Below are positions 1-9,168 of a stretch of DNA of 64,000 nt, piece after piece. The stretch's first letter is position 1. The number at the start of each line of letters is the position of its first letter. Source of the stretch: Gammaproteobacteria bacterium (GTDB taxonomy: Bacteria; Pseudomonadota; Gammaproteobacteria; HK1). The notes under the pieces are model-generated. The model was not told the DNA's origin, searched no databases, and saw only the letters and a program-made list of their open reading frames with translations. Made by a program: the position numbers and the translations under genes. The stretch covers positions 2,094,001 to 2,158,000 of the forward strand of contig WLWT01000001.1 in assembly GCA_012103455.1 (NCBI GenBank). The letters run 5' to 3'.

Positions 1-615
1 CTCGATTGGACCATTCATGCGGGCCAACACTGGCAGATCACCGGTCCTAACGGCTGTGGCAAGACTTGTTTGTTGAATCTGATTACCGGCGATCACCCGC
101 AGTGCTATGTGAACAATATCCGGGTTTTCGGCATGCAGCGCGGCAGTGGTGAGAGTATCTGGGATATCAAGCAATACATCGGCTATGTATCCAGTGCCCT
201 GCAATGGGAATACAAGGTCAGTGTTAGTGTACGTAACGCTATCATCTCGGGGTTTTACGACAGCATCGGCATCTATCGAAAATACACCGATACCCAGCGC
301 GCCATCGCCGATGACTGGCTCGCGCTTTTGGGTTTGGGCGAGGCCGCCCACCAACCGTTCAACCAGCTTTCTTTCGGTGATCAGCGCCTCGTCCTGATCG
401 CCCGCGCGATGGTTAAGCACCCGCCGTTGCTGATCTTGGATGAGCCGTGTTTGGGGCTGGACGATCTGAACCGGCAACTGGTGTTGGCGTTGATCGAGAA
501 GCTCTGTGCCGCCAGCGAGACCACCGTGCTCTATGTGAATCACCGCACCGAAGACAGCATCACGGGGATTGAGCACCACTTGCCCGTCGATCGATACGGG
601 CCAGTGGATTTTTAA
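1..615 (+). CDS. modF: ModF-type ABC ATPase, C-terminal part (5' end outside window)
   Basis: The reading frame is open from base 1, so the start lies upstream. It carries the second ATP-binding domain of a ModF/PhrA-like protein: Walker A GPNGCGKT at codons 15-22, a Q-loop region, a degenerate signature LSFGDQR and Walker B LLILDEP followed by CLGLDDLNRQL. The wording LDxLNRQL plus a short tail after the H-loop (VNHRTED) matches ModF, a cytoplasmic two-domain ATPase linked to molybdate handling in proteobacteria. The visible 204 codons are one domain; the other should lie upstream. The transport role of ModF is not settled, and no mod genes are visible here, although a molybdenum hydroxylase lies about 19 kb downstream. 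Confidence 0.8.
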   Translation, partial: LDWTIHAGQHWQITGPNGCGKTCLLNLITGDHPQCYVNNIRVFGMQRGSGESIWDIKQYIGYVSSALQWEYKVSVSVRNAIISGFYDSIGIYRKYTDTQRAIADDWLALLGLGEAAHQPFNQLSFGDQRLVLIARAMVKHPPLLILDEPCLGLDDLNRQLVLALIEKLCAASETTVLYVNHRTEDSITGIEHHLPVDRYGPVDF

Positions 616-660
616 CCGCGGCGCCACCTGGATGTTATGCTGCCGGGTGACTCACTGGGC

Positions 661-799
661 GGCACCTCTAAAAATAGTCATTGTTTCGTGAGTGCAAGGA
701 AGCCCCGCGCGCACAACCGCAGTGTATAGGTGATACCTGAGGATTCGAGCACGGCGCTGACGCCGCAATCGCGGAAAAAGTGCATTGTTAGAGGTGCCC
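661..799 (-). repeat. MITE-1 copy 1
   Basis: About 140 bp with imperfect terminal inverted repeats of the type GGGCACCTCTAAMAAT, no ORF and a highly conserved interior including the hairpin CGGCG-CTGA-CGCCG. Strand is given relative to the copy at 4678 (plus). It is one of 13 copies in the window and lies between modF and the TRAP transporter genes. Confidence 0.9.
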
Positions 800-869
800 C
801 GGGCTCAAAAGCCCTGCCATCAATCGAGTTCTAACGCAGAAGAAGCGAGCAGTTTAGGAGGAGATGAAA

Positions 870-2027
870 ATGATTCGACGTGCGATTCCGGCCCTTGTGG
901 CGTTGGCCTTCGTGATCACCGCTGGTACGGCCCAGGCGGCTGATCTGCCCAAGAACGTGTCGTGGACCGCGTACGGCACCACCTCATCGGGTTACGCCAA
1001 CGGTGTTGCTATCGGCAATGTGCTGAAAAAGCACTACGGCACGGAAGTGCGTCTGTTGCCGGGAAAGAACGATGTATCCCGGATGATTCCGGTAGAGAAG
1101 GGCAAAGTCGATCTGTGTGCCTGTGGCATGGCTGCCATCCTGGCTATGGAAGGGGTGTTCGATTTCGGCAAGAAGCGCTGGGGACCACAACGTCTCTATA
1201 ACGTCTTCAACAATGCCAAAGGTAAGAATGGCACTACGCTGGCGTTAGCCAAAGACGTGGGCGCCAAAACCCTGGCCGATCTACGCGGCAAACGGATGGC
1301 ATGGGTGCGTGGCGCGCCAGCCCTCAACGTTAACTTGGAAGGTTTTTTAGCGTTTGGCGGTTTGACCTGGGATGACGTCAAAAAAGTGGAATTTCCCGGC
1401 TGGAAGCAGGCCGTGGACGGCGTGATCAATGGTCAGGCGGATGCGGTCATCGTCTCTACGGTATCGCCACACCTGCAGCGCCTAGCCGCTTCGCCCCGTG
1501 GCAATATGCATCCGGCTACTCCGCACGGCGACGCCGCAGCCTGGGAGCGGGCCAAGGCGGCGGCGCCGTGGTGGTTGCCGCGGCTGGTTTCGGTGGGCAT
1601 CAATCTCGAGAGCAACATGCAGGGCAAAGTGCCGTTCGAAGGGATCGGGTTCCCATATCCTGCGTACGTCACCTATGGTGACCGTTCGCAAGACTTTATT
1701 TACGCGCTGACCAAAGCGGTGGTCTCGCATCACGAAGACATCACTGCCGCTCTCAAAAACGCCGATGGTTATGGCATAGCTCGGCAGGTGTTCGACTGGG
1801 CGCTGCCGTATCACCCCGGTGCCATCAAGTACTACGAGGAGATCGGTGCCTGGGGCGAAAGAGAAAAAGCGCATAACGCCGCGCTGTTAAAGCGTCAAGA
1901 GGTGCTGGCAGCGGCTTGGGAAAAGGTCATAGCGATGCATCTCTCCGGCAAGGAACACGAGGCGAAGTGGCGTGAAGTGCGCGTTGCCGAGTTGGCAGCC
2001 GCGGGCCTGGCGGCACCTTTTAAGTAG
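870..2027 (+). CDS. TRAP transporter solute-binding protein, TAXI family
   Basis: A periplasmic binding protein of a TAXI-type TRAP transporter. It has a Sec signal peptide (about residues 1-24, ending AQA-A) followed by a TAXI-type core of about 360 residues. The ORF could start at 864, but the strong Shine-Dalgarno TAGGAGGAG at 855-863 touches that ATG; the ATG at 870 has a six-base spacer and is preferred. The fused TRAP permease follows at 2293, so the two should form one transporter. A MITE now lies between them. The substrate cannot be told from sequence; TAXI proteins usually bind dicarboxylates or amino acids. Confidence 0.85.
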   Translation: MIRRAIPALVALAFVITAGTAQAADLPKNVSWTAYGTTSSGYANGVAIGNVLKKHYGTEVRLLPGKNDVSRMIPVEKGKVDLCACGMAAILAMEGVFDFGKKRWGPQRLYNVFNNAKGKNGTTLALAKDVGAKTLADLRGKRMAWVRGAPALNVNLEGFLAFGGLTWDDVKKVEFPGWKQAVDGVINGQADAVIVSTVSPHLQRLAASPRGNMHPATPHGDAAAWERAKAAAPWWLPRLVSVGINLESNMQGKVPFEGIGFPYPAYVTYGDRSQDFIYALTKAVVSHHEDITAALKNADGYGIARQVFDWALPYHPGAIKYYEEIGAWGEREKAHNAALLKRQEVLAAAWEKVIAMHLSGKEHEAKWREVRVAELAAAGLAAPFK

Positions 2028-2092
2028 TTTTATCACTGTAAGTTTTATCAGTGTCACTGCGAAACGCTCCCTGCTTTTGCTTAAGTAGGGAA

Positions 2093-2120
2093 AACTGGCG
2101 GCGTGCTTTCGCCGCCGGTT
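2093..2120 (+). terminator. GC-rich hairpin after the TAXI gene
   Basis: An inverted repeat of about 11 bp (one mismatch), with arms around GGCGGCG and CGCCGCC and a six-base loop. It lies 65 bp after the stop codon. No clean T-run follows, so it may be a processing or mRNA 3'-end hairpin rather than a full terminator. Confidence 0.35.
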
Positions 2121-2137
2121 GCATCGATCCATTTTGA

Positions 2138-2277
2138 GGGCGCCTCTAACAATAGTCATTGTTTCGTGAGTGCAAGGAAGCACCGCGCGCACAACCGCAG
2201 TGTATAGGTGATACCTGAGGATTGGAGCACGGCGCTGACGCCGCAATCGCGGAAAAAGTGCATTGTTAGAGGTGCCC
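2138..2277 (-). repeat. MITE-1 copy 2, between TRAP genes
   Basis: Full-length copy with ends GGGCGCCTCT and AGAGGTGCCC, flanked by TTGA (2134-2137) and TGGA (2278-2281), a possible degenerate 4-bp target duplication. It lies inside the TRAP transporter locus, 15 bp before the permease start codon. Confidence 0.9.
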
Positions 2278-2292
2278 TGGAGGGAAAGGTGG

Positions 2293-4338
2293 ATGTCTGC
2301 GCCCGAACAACAGCGCAATGCGGAGAAAGCCGTGGACAATGCGGCGAACGCTACCGCCCGCCACCGTCAGCTCAATGCCATCTGGTGGGCGATCTTGCTG
2401 AGCGCTGCGTTTTTCTCCATCGCGCTCTCTATATTCAGTATCTTCAATCTTGCCGTACCACTGCGTGAACACACAGGTATTACCATCCCGTTACTGGCAC
2501 TGGAGACGCAATATTTCTACGCCATGATGGCGTTTTTATTGCCATTGGTGTTTTTACTCTATCCGGTGTGGCCAGGCGTTGGCCGGATGGACCGGGTGCC
2601 CTGGTACGACATGGTGCTGGCGGCGCTGACCTTCGTTATTTGCGGGTATTTCAATTTTTCCGGTGAAGCCATCATCGACGATGGTTGGGAGTACGATGCG
2701 CCGGCGCATGCCACGTACATGACTTACGCCCTGTGGTTGATCTGTTTGGAGGCCGCGCGGCGAGCCGGCGGGTTGGTGATTTTTCTTATCTGCGCTCTGC
2801 TCTCCGCCTATCCCGTCTTGGCGCCGTGGGCACCGGGGTTTCTGGCCGGACCCGCTGAGGATTGGCAGACCACGGCGAGCTACCACGTGTTCGGTACCGA
2901 GAGTCTGATCGGTGTGCCGATGACCGCGTTTGCCAATTTGGTGGTCGGCTTTTTAGTGTTCGGCGTGGCACTGCAATACACCGGCGGCGGCGCGTTTTTC
3001 TTAAATCTCGCATTCGCTTTGTTGGGCAAGCGCCGGGGTGGTCCGGCTAAGGTGGCGATTTTCTCCTCCGGACTGATGGGCTCGATGTCCGGTAGTGTTA
3101 TCACCAATGTGTTGACCACGGGTGTTATGTCCATACCCGCGATGAAGCGGGTGGGCTTCAGATCGACCTACGCCGGTGGCGTGGAAGCGTGTGCCTCGAC
3201 CGGCGGTGTGGTGATGCCGCCCATCATGGGGGCGACCGCTTTCGTGATGGCGGTGTTTTTGGAAATCCCTTACGCCGATATTGCCATCGCCGCGGTCATT
3301 CCTTCGTTGCTTTATTTCTTTGCGCTGTTCATGCAGATCGATGCGTATTCGGCGCGCTTCGGTTTATCCGGATTAGCGGACCGGGAGTTGCCCAGTATAG
3401 GCGCAGTGCTGAGAGACGGTTGGTATTTCGTTTTTGTGTTCGTGATGTTGATCGTCATGCTGGTGTACATGCAGCAAGAAGCGCAAGCACCGTACTATGC
3501 GACATTGACCCTGCTCATCATCAATCAGTGTTCCAAGAACCACCGCTGGGGTTGGCGGCAACTGCTCGAGTTCATGGTAGGCACCGGTAAGCTGTTCACT
3601 GAGCTGGCCGCGATCTTGGCCGGTATAGGGCTCATCATCGGCTCCCTCTCGCTCACCGGCAAGGTGGGTACGATCGCCTATGAACTGGTGGATATCGCCG
3701 GGGACAATACCTTTTTGTTGCTGCTCATGGGCGCTGTGACCAGCTTTATTCTAGGCATCGGCATGACGGTGACGGCAGCTTATCTGTTCTTGGCCATCAC
3801 CTTGGGGCCGGGACTTGAAAGAGCCGGTTTGGATGCTTTGGCTGTACATATGTTCATGCTGTACTGGGCCATGATAAGTTTTATTACCCCGCCTGTTGCC
3901 ATCGGTGCTTATGCGGCTTCCAGTATCGCCCAGTCGAATCCTTTGAAGACCGGATTGGAAGCCATGCGCCTTGGCACTATTATTTATTTCGTGCCATTTT
4001 TCTTTGTGCTGAATCCCGCCCTTATAGGACAAGGCTCCGCGGCGGAAGTGTTCACCGTTTCGTGTGCCGCTATTGTGGGTATAGTCATGATCGCGGCGGG
4101 ATTGCAGGGTTATCTCATCGGCGCCGGAACCCTAGGGGACAACTCGGCTATTCATTGGCTATTGCGACTGGCATTAATCGCCGCCGGCCTGGTACTCGCG
4201 CTGCCTGGCGGTGAGTTGGTGGGATTTACCCATTTACAATTAAACCTGACCGCGCTGGCGGTGGGAGTGCCGGCTTTGGCGCTGACTTGGCTCGTCAACC
4301 GCGGCCGTGAGCCTGCCCGGTTGGCGCCCACAGGGTAA
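2293..4338 (+). CDS. TRAP transporter permease, fused small and large subunits
   Basis: A 681-residue integral membrane protein with about 17 predicted hydrophobic segments, the size of the fused 4TM/12TM permeases that partner TAXI binding proteins. The DctM-like half is visible in glycine-rich stretches such as GLMGSMSGSVITNVLTTG and TGGVVMPPIMGATAF (around residues 265-325). The frame is open from 2263 within the MITE, but the ATG at 2293 is preceded by GGAGGGAAAGG and begins a normal polar N-terminus (MSAPEQQ). It transports an unknown solute using an ion gradient, together with the binding protein encoded upstream. Confidence 0.85.
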   Translation: MSAPEQQRNAEKAVDNAANATARHRQLNAIWWAILLSAAFFSIALSIFSIFNLAVPLREHTGITIPLLALETQYFYAMMAFLLPLVFLLYPVWPGVGRMDRVPWYDMVLAALTFVICGYFNFSGEAIIDDGWEYDAPAHATYMTYALWLICLEAARRAGGLVIFLICALLSAYPVLAPWAPGFLAGPAEDWQTTASYHVFGTESLIGVPMTAFANLVVGFLVFGVALQYTGGGAFFLNLAFALLGKRRGGPAKVAIFSSGLMGSMSGSVITNVLTTGVMSIPAMKRVGFRSTYAGGVEACASTGGVVMPPIMGATAFVMAVFLEIPYADIAIAAVIPSLLYFFALFMQIDAYSARFGLSGLADRELPSIGAVLRDGWYFVFVFVMLIVMLVYMQQEAQAPYYATLTLLIINQCSKNHRWGWRQLLEFMVGTGKLFTELAAILAGIGLIIGSLSLTGKVGTIAYELVDIAGDNTFLLLLMGAVTSFILGIGMTVTAAYLFLAITLGPGLERAGLDALAVHMFMLYWAMISFITPPVAIGAYAASSIAQSNPLKTGLEAMRLGTIIYFVPFFFVLNPALIGQGSAAEVFTVSCAAIVGIVMIAAGLQGYLIGAGTLGDNSAIHWLLRLALIAAGLVLALPGGELVGFTHLQLNLTALAVGVPALALTWLVNRGREPARLAPTG

Positions 4339-4677
4339 CCTCACTGGATAACCCCACAGGATGAACGTGGTGTCGAAGTTAGAGCGGCGGGCGGATTTGC
4401 TGCCGGGGCTGTTGCACTGCAAGTTTATGCCAAGGGTGGATTAGCTGGCCGCCGGGTTTGGGACAGCGCGCCGCGCTGCTCAATATAACCACGACCCACA
4501 CGTTCGTTGCTCCCGCCTATCCCCTGAACGTGATAAGGGGTTATTGGCAAACCATTAATCTGTTCGGCATGGATGTGAAGTACGCGGATATCTACCGGTG
4601 TAAGACATCATCAATGTCATCGATATGGCATTCGGCGCCTGAGTTATTTGCTACGCCCGTGCACGCTTATGACATTA
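4339..4677. other. Intergenic, no convincing gene
   Basis: Between the TRAP permease and MITE-1 copy 3. A 27-codon ORF starts at 4361, and a longer ORF from 4458 runs into the MITE; neither shows a recognisable domain or a good ribosome binding site. It could be the remains of a deleted gene. Confidence 0.4.
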
Positions 4678-4818
4678 GGGCACCTCTAACAATGCACTTG
4701 TTCCGCGATCGCGGCGTCAGCGCCGTGCTCCAATCCTCAGGTATCACCTATACACTGCGGTTGCGCGCGCGGTGCTTCCTTGCACTCACGAAAAAATGAC
4801 TATTGTTAGCAGGCGCCT
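4678..4818 (+). repeat. MITE-1 copy 3
   Basis: Full-length copy in the reference orientation. It is flanked by ATTA on both sides (4674-4677 and 4819-4822), one of the two exact 4-bp target duplications seen for this element. The next gene starts 40 bp downstream. Confidence 0.9.
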
Positions 4819-4858
4819 ATTATGCGCGCTGTGTCTAACTCGCACACTGGAAGAGTAC

Positions 4859-5758
4859 ATGTCTAATAACATCGCAGTATTTGGGTTGGGTTCCATGGGC
4901 TATGGCATAGCCATGTCGTTGCTAAGCGCTGGACACACGGTTTACGGCTTTGATGTGGTGGAGGCGCGCGTCCGGCAGTTCGAAGCGGCGGGGGGCCACC
5001 GCGCCGGGCTAGCCGCGATAGGCGGTGAGCTGGATACGGCGGTGGTGGTCGTGCTCAATGCGGCGCAAACGCAGGATGTTCTGTTCGGCTCCAGCGGTGT
5101 GGTGGCGGCACTTCGTGCCGGTGCTTGTGTGATCGCCTGCGCCACGGTACCGCCTGCGTTTGCCCGCCATGCCGCTGCCCGTTGCGAAGAGCGGGGTGTG
5201 CTGTACTTGGATGCGCCTATTTCCGGCGGCTCGGTTAAAGCGGCGCAAGGCGCTTTGTCTGTGATGGCCGCCGGCAGCGAGGCGGCATTCGCTGGCGCCC
5301 GCCCAGCCTTGGATGCCATGGCGGAGACGGTATTTGAGCTGTCTAGCGACGTGGGTGTGGGCTCCGCTATGAAAGCGGTTAACCAATTACTGGCAGGTGT
5401 GCATATAGCCAGCATGGGTGAAGCGCTGGCCTTCGGTCTTAGCCAGGGTATGGAACCGGCGCAATTGGTGGCCGTGATATCTAAATGTGCTGGTAGCAGT
5501 TGGATGTTCGAGAATCGCGCGCCCCACGTGGTCGCTGGCGACTATACGCCGCATTCGGCGGTGGACATCTGGTTAAAAGATCTGGGGATCGTGCTTGATA
5601 TCGCCAAGGAGGCGAAATTCCCGGCGCCGTTGGCGGCAGCCGCGCTACAGCAGTTTACCGCCGCTGCCGCAGCGGGCCTGGGGGGAGAAGACGACGCCGC
5701 CGTAGTGAAAGTGTATGCCCGCAACGCAGGTCTACGTTTGCCTGGAGATGCGGTGTGA
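4859..5758 (+). CDS. NAD(P)-dependent 3-hydroxyisobutyrate-dehydrogenase-type oxidoreductase
   Basis: A 299-residue beta-hydroxyacid dehydrogenase. The N-terminal dinucleotide motif is GLGSMGYG (residues 9-16), the substrate-binding motif is DAPISGGSVKAAQG (about residues 119-132), and the catalytic lysine lies in MKAVNQLLAG (about residue 170). These features place it with 3-hydroxyisobutyrate, tartronate-semialdehyde and L-threonate dehydrogenases (LtnD-like). It would oxidise a short beta-hydroxyacid with NAD(P)+; the exact substrate is unknown. The frame extends upstream into the MITE, but the ATG at 4859 follows GGAAGAG and begins directly with the Rossmann strand. Confidence 0.85.
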   Translation: MSNNIAVFGLGSMGYGIAMSLLSAGHTVYGFDVVEARVRQFEAAGGHRAGLAAIGGELDTAVVVVLNAAQTQDVLFGSSGVVAALRAGACVIACATVPPAFARHAAARCEERGVLYLDAPISGGSVKAAQGALSVMAAGSEAAFAGARPALDAMAETVFELSSDVGVGSAMKAVNQLLAGVHIASMGEALAFGLSQGMEPAQLVAVISKCAGSSWMFENRAPHVVAGDYTPHSAVDIWLKDLGIVLDIAKEAKFPAPLAAAALQQFTAAAAAGLGGEDDAAVVKVYARNAGLRLPGDAV

Positions 5759-5811
5759 CTGTTACGCATAACCGCTGGTAGCCGCAGCCGGTGGATGGCA
5801 GTCGACTGCAA

Positions 5812-5951
5812 GAGTACCTCTAAACATGCACTTTTTCCGCGCTTGCGGCGTCAGCGCCGTGCTCGAATCCTCAGGTATGACCTATGCACTGCGGTTGCGC
5901 GCGCAGTGCTTCCTTGCACTCACGAGACAATCACTATTTTTAGAGGCGCCC
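5812..5951 (+). repeat. MITE-1 copy 4
   Basis: Near full-length copy with a diverged left end (GAGTACCTCT) and right end GAGGCGCCC. It separates the dehydrogenase from the IS3 relic and may have cut that relic's 5' side. Confidence 0.85.
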
Positions 5952-6655
5952 TAGAGCCGAGCCGGGCGGTGCATGAAGCCAGTGAGCCGCGTGACGCAAG
6001 TCCGCGGGTGCATGAGTCCCTCAAGCAATACGGTAACCGAGTGAGAAGACGCCGAGTTGAGCGGGTCATGCGCGAGAACGGTATTGGAGGCGGCACAGCG
6101 ATGCGGTATCGGCCGGTTCCAGGCCTGACTCGTTTGTTCACGAAGTGGGGGAACCGCACCCTGGAGGCGCCAGTCAATGGACCCGACCGGGTAGGGGTCG
6201 CCGGCCTGAGATATCTTCGAGTAAGAGGACAATGGCGTGACTTAGCCCCAGTGATGGACCGATGCTCGCGCAAAGTGTCGGGCTGGCGTCCAGGGCCTAG
6301 CAAGACGGGTGGGTTGACCCGTAGGGCACTGCGCCAAGCCATCGCAAAGCGCTAGCCTGCGCCGGGCCCGACCGTGCACAGCGAGCGCGGCGTCGAGTTC
6401 ATAGCGAACGCCTTCGGCCACTGCGTGGAGCGACATGGACCGGTCCGAAGCGTTAATCGTCCTGGACCAATGACGGACAACGCGCATAGGGAGTCAGGGT
6501 ACAAGTCCATGACAGGGGAACTGTATCACCGCCGCCCGTTCGAGTCGGATGGAGCGGTGCGTCGGGCGGTCGATGCGTACGTGGACTTCTACAACGAAGA
6601 GCGGCTACATGCGAGCCTCGGATAGCGGACGCCTAGCGAGTACTAGAGGGCGCAT
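5952..6655 (+). pseudogene. IS3-family transposase OrfB relic
   Basis: Two frames together give a degenerate integrase-core transposase. The first part has the HTH-21-like segment (ESLKQYGNRVRRRRVERVM) and VMDRCSRKVSGWR; the second has HSERGVEFIANAFG, a segment resembling the second catalytic Asp region, and the C-terminal YVDFYNEERLHASLG typical of IS3 proteins. Several substitutions, an in-frame stop near 6353 and missing ends show it is dead. It occupies the place where the integron integrase would be expected upstream of the attI-like site at 6694. Confidence 0.8.
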
Positions 6656-6693
6656 GCAACGAACCAACGGGTATCCACTTTTTCGTAGGAGCC

Positions 6694-6775
6694 CCCGGTT
6701 AATCAGGAATATACTGCAATAGACAGTCTCTGCCTAGGGCAGTATATTCCATATCCGTCTAATATACTGTTAGGC
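6694..6775 (+). other. attI-like integron attachment site 1
   Basis: The block starts GGTTAATCAGGAATATACTG and ends in the recombination core GTTAGGC (6769-6775). It contains an inverted pair AATATACTG / CAGTATATT and a second direct AATATACTG abutting the core. The same block lies beside integron-integrase relics at 26597, 28941 and 44557, which is why it is read as attI. Cassettes start immediately to its right on the plus strand. Confidence 0.7.
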
Positions 6776-6857
6776 AAGTAAGAAAAAATTCTTCAATTTC
6801 GCAGTATATTGCTGATTGTTTTAAACATTTTTACACACGACAATAAAAGGTAGTCTC

Positions 6858-7319
6858 ATGGAACGTTGTCTTATAGTTTTTGATTTAGATACAAAATGCC
6901 TTGCGGATCATTATCACAATAAGAGCTGGAGCAATGCTTATTGTGATATTCGTAAAGTTTTAACTAATCACCGGTTCACTAATATTCAGGGTACTGTGTA
7001 CTTAAGTGATGTAGGGGTACGTCAAGCTCACGGTACGATTGCGCTGCAACAGGTCGCGATTAAGTTCCCTTGGTTTGAAAGGTGTGTGTCAAATGTGCAG
7101 TTTTATGACTTGGCTGCCGATTTTAATGCACAGTTTATCGTTGACGGAATTGCTCAAGCTAGAGAAGGTTTTGAGCAAAAACTTCATGATTTACGTAAGC
7201 AGATGCTACAAGCAGGACTTGATGAACACAAAGTCGAAGAGATCATTCAAAATCAACAATTCTCTATAGAGAACACGGTGTTAGGGGAACCGCAAAATCT
7301 TCTTGGAAAAAACGAGTAA
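6858..7319 (+). CDS. vapD: VapD-family protein (integron cassette)
   Basis: A 153-residue VapD-type protein. The Cas2-like N-terminus is clear: ERCLIVFDLDTKCLADHYH, then SWSNAYCDIRKVL and IQGTVYLSDVGV, the conserved VapD pattern with the acidic residue after the first beta strand. VapD proteins are small endoribonucleases of toxin-antitoxin or virulence-associated loci. The usual length is about 95 residues; here a 55-residue charged helical extension follows. It is the first cassette after the attI-like site and its attC follows at 7338. No partner antitoxin is visible in the same cassette. Confidence 0.8.
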   Translation: MERCLIVFDLDTKCLADHYHNKSWSNAYCDIRKVLTNHRFTNIQGTVYLSDVGVRQAHGTIALQQVAIKFPWFERCVSNVQFYDLAADFNAQFIVDGIAQAREGFEQKLHDLRKQMLQAGLDEHKVEEIIQNQQFSIENTVLGEPQNLLGKNE

Positions 7320-7337
7320 AAGAATTTTTTGAAAATA

Positions 7338-7396
7338 GCCCAACAAAACGCTCCAGCGGACACTCGTTCCTCGCGCCGCTGAGCTTGGTGTTAGGC
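7338..7396 (+). other. attC site (vapD cassette)
   Basis: Inverse core GCCCAAC at 7338, core GTTAGGC at 7390-7396, and a central imperfect hairpin built on CAGCGGAC / CGCCGCTG. Length 59 bp. Confidence 0.75.
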
Positions 7397-7447
7397 CACA
7401 AATCATATATCGAGGCATCGAGTGGAAGCACATGGATTTACGGAATG

Positions 7448-7752
7448 AGATCTTTTGCATTTCTTGATGAAGCTGGAGCAAAAGCAGCTATTAAATCCTC
7501 CGTGTCAGATGTTGAAGCATTTCTTAACGAGTTTTGCCAAATTGGTTTTGGCTACGAGAAGCACAATCACTCAGTTCAAAACCCTATGGTAAAAATGGCA
7601 AAATCGTTACAAGAGGCTGAAGATAGGCACGCATCACCAAAGAAAAAAGTCCAAATTGCTTATGAAGCATTATCGGGCAAAAGGCTTAAAAAAGGAAACA
7701 TTCCTGATTTTCAGAGATTTGGCATTGTCGTCGATGTTCGAAATGAATTGAT
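7448..7752 (+). pseudogene. Truncated cassette ORF of unknown function
   Basis: The ORF lies directly after the attC core. Its likely start is the ATG at 7448 (MRSFAFLDEAGAK). The protein is helical and charged and ends in VVDVRNELM, after which the frame continues into the 3' end of an IS630-type transposase, so its true C-terminus is lost. The R-N-E-L motif near the end faintly recalls HEPN-type proteins, but this is weak. I do not recognise the family. The apparent 143-residue protein is an accidental fusion. Confidence 0.5.
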
Positions 7753-7829
7753 GTTATTGAGAAAAAGAATCACTGATGAGTTTCAAATTATTGATGCACC
7801 GATGTTCGCATCTTGAAGTGTAATGGGTA
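7753..7829 (+). mobile_element. Right-end relic of an IS630-family element
   Basis: Only the last codons of the transposase (LLRKRITDEFQIIDAPMFAS) and the terminal GGGTA remain. It differs from the intact copies at several positions, so it is an older insertion. The next IS630 copy sits immediately beside it, sharing the TA at 7830-7831. Confidence 0.75.
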
Positions 7830-7831
7830 TA

Positions 7832-8944
7832 TACCCATCGCCATTGAAAATGCGAATATAGAATACTTATATTAGCTAGCTGATTATGGTCAAAATAAGC
7901 TTATGAACAATCATTTAACACCCAGCGAGCGCGATGAACTCATAAAATCTCATCGTAAAGAGAGAGATGGGCGTATTCGAGACCGAATAAAAGCGGTTTT
8001 AGCTTTTGATGAGGGTTATAGTTATTCAGAAATTGCTAGGATTTTGCTTTTAGATGATGAGACTATTAGACGCCATGTCGATGATTACTTTTCTAAAGCT
8101 AAGCTGAAGCCCGAAAACGGAGGCAGCAAAAGTGATTGAGACGAGAATGAAACAGCAAAGCTCGTTAAACACCTAGAAGGAATGACTTATCCTTATGTTA
8201 AGGACATTTGCACTTATGTGAAGTTGAATTTTGGTAAGCTTTACAGTGTAAGCGGCATGACAAAATGGCTGCATCGCAATAATGTCTGCCATAAGAAGCC
8301 TCATGCAGTTCCAGCGAAAGCAAACGCACAGGCGCAAAAAGCGTTTGTCAAGGAATATGAACATCTTTCGAAAGACGCTAAAAACAAGGGTTTAATCTAT
8401 TTCTCGGACAGTTTTCATCCGCAGTATCAAACGCGGTTGGCTTATGGATGGATTTTAAGAGGCACTCGAAAAAGTATTGCCACAACGGCTCGTCAAACAC
8501 GATTGAATTTCATTGGTGCTGTATCTTTGGAGGGTCACAAAATAATCCACACTGAAGTTGAGCGAGTGAATGCGCAAACCATTAAATCTTTTCTAAAATC
8601 TCTACGCAAACGGCATGCACCAGAGAAAGAAATTCATGTAATTTGGGATAATGCGGCTTATCATAAGAGCAAAGACGTTCAGTCTTATGCCAAGGACTCA
8701 AACATTAAATTACACTATTTGCCGCCCTATTCACCGAATTTAAATCCAATTGAGCGACTTTGGAAGATGATGCATGAAGCGGTTACTTATAATCGGTACT
8801 ATGAGAAGTTTGTAGATTTTCGGGAAGCCTCTTTGAATTTTTTCAAGCGCATTGGAAGACGAAAGATTGTATTGAGAAAAAGAATCACTGATAGGTTTCA
8901 CATTATTAATGCACCGATGTTCGCATCTTGAAGTGTGATGGGTA
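7832..8944 (+). mobile_element. IS630-I copy A
   Basis: A 1113-bp element with ends TACCCATC and GATGGGTA, flanked by TA on both sides as expected for the IS630 family. Four copies (A-D) of identical length are present in the window. Confidence 0.9.
7903..8931 (+). pseudogene. IS630-I transposase with internal stop (copy A)
   Basis: A 342-codon DDE transposase interrupted at codon 79 by TGA (8137-8139), where copies C and D have TTA (Leu). The N-terminal HTH part ends at SKSD. The C-terminal part keeps the catalytic triad: D in IYFSDSFHPQ, D in VIWDNAAYH and E in NPIERLWK. Copy B has the same stop, so A and B derive from one mutated parent. Confidence 0.9.
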
Positions 8945-9015
8945 TATCTCAAATTTCCGTCTGGTTGGAATGGGGACTATAGCGGTCAATATAACTGCTG
9001 ATGATATAATAAAAT

Positions 9016-9160
9016 TCACTGCTGTCCCATAGAGCATACTAACCCTTTGAAATTTTTGGAAAAACTGTTTTCATGTTTCAAACACGATGCCATAATCAAT
9101 TTTTTATGTAAATCAATACATTATACGCTGTGTTTAACTATGTTTGTGGGACAACAGTGA
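9016..9160 (+). repeat. MITE-2 copy 1
   Basis: A 145-bp element with terminal repeats TCACTGCTGTCCC and GGGACAACAGTGA, no ORF, flanked by an exact 7-bp duplication ATAAAAT (9009-9015, 9161-9167). It is unrelated in sequence to MITE-1. Confidence 0.85.
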
Positions 9161-9168
9161 ATAAAATT

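Noticed and set aside
4458..4799. 113-residue plus-strand ORF
   Set aside because: It runs into MITE-1, has no domain or ribosome binding site, and its last third is MITE sequence.
7385..7816. A 143-residue protein ending in a transposase-like tail
   Set aside because: The C-terminal 21 residues are the right end of an IS630 element. The fusion is accidental and the real cassette gene is truncated.
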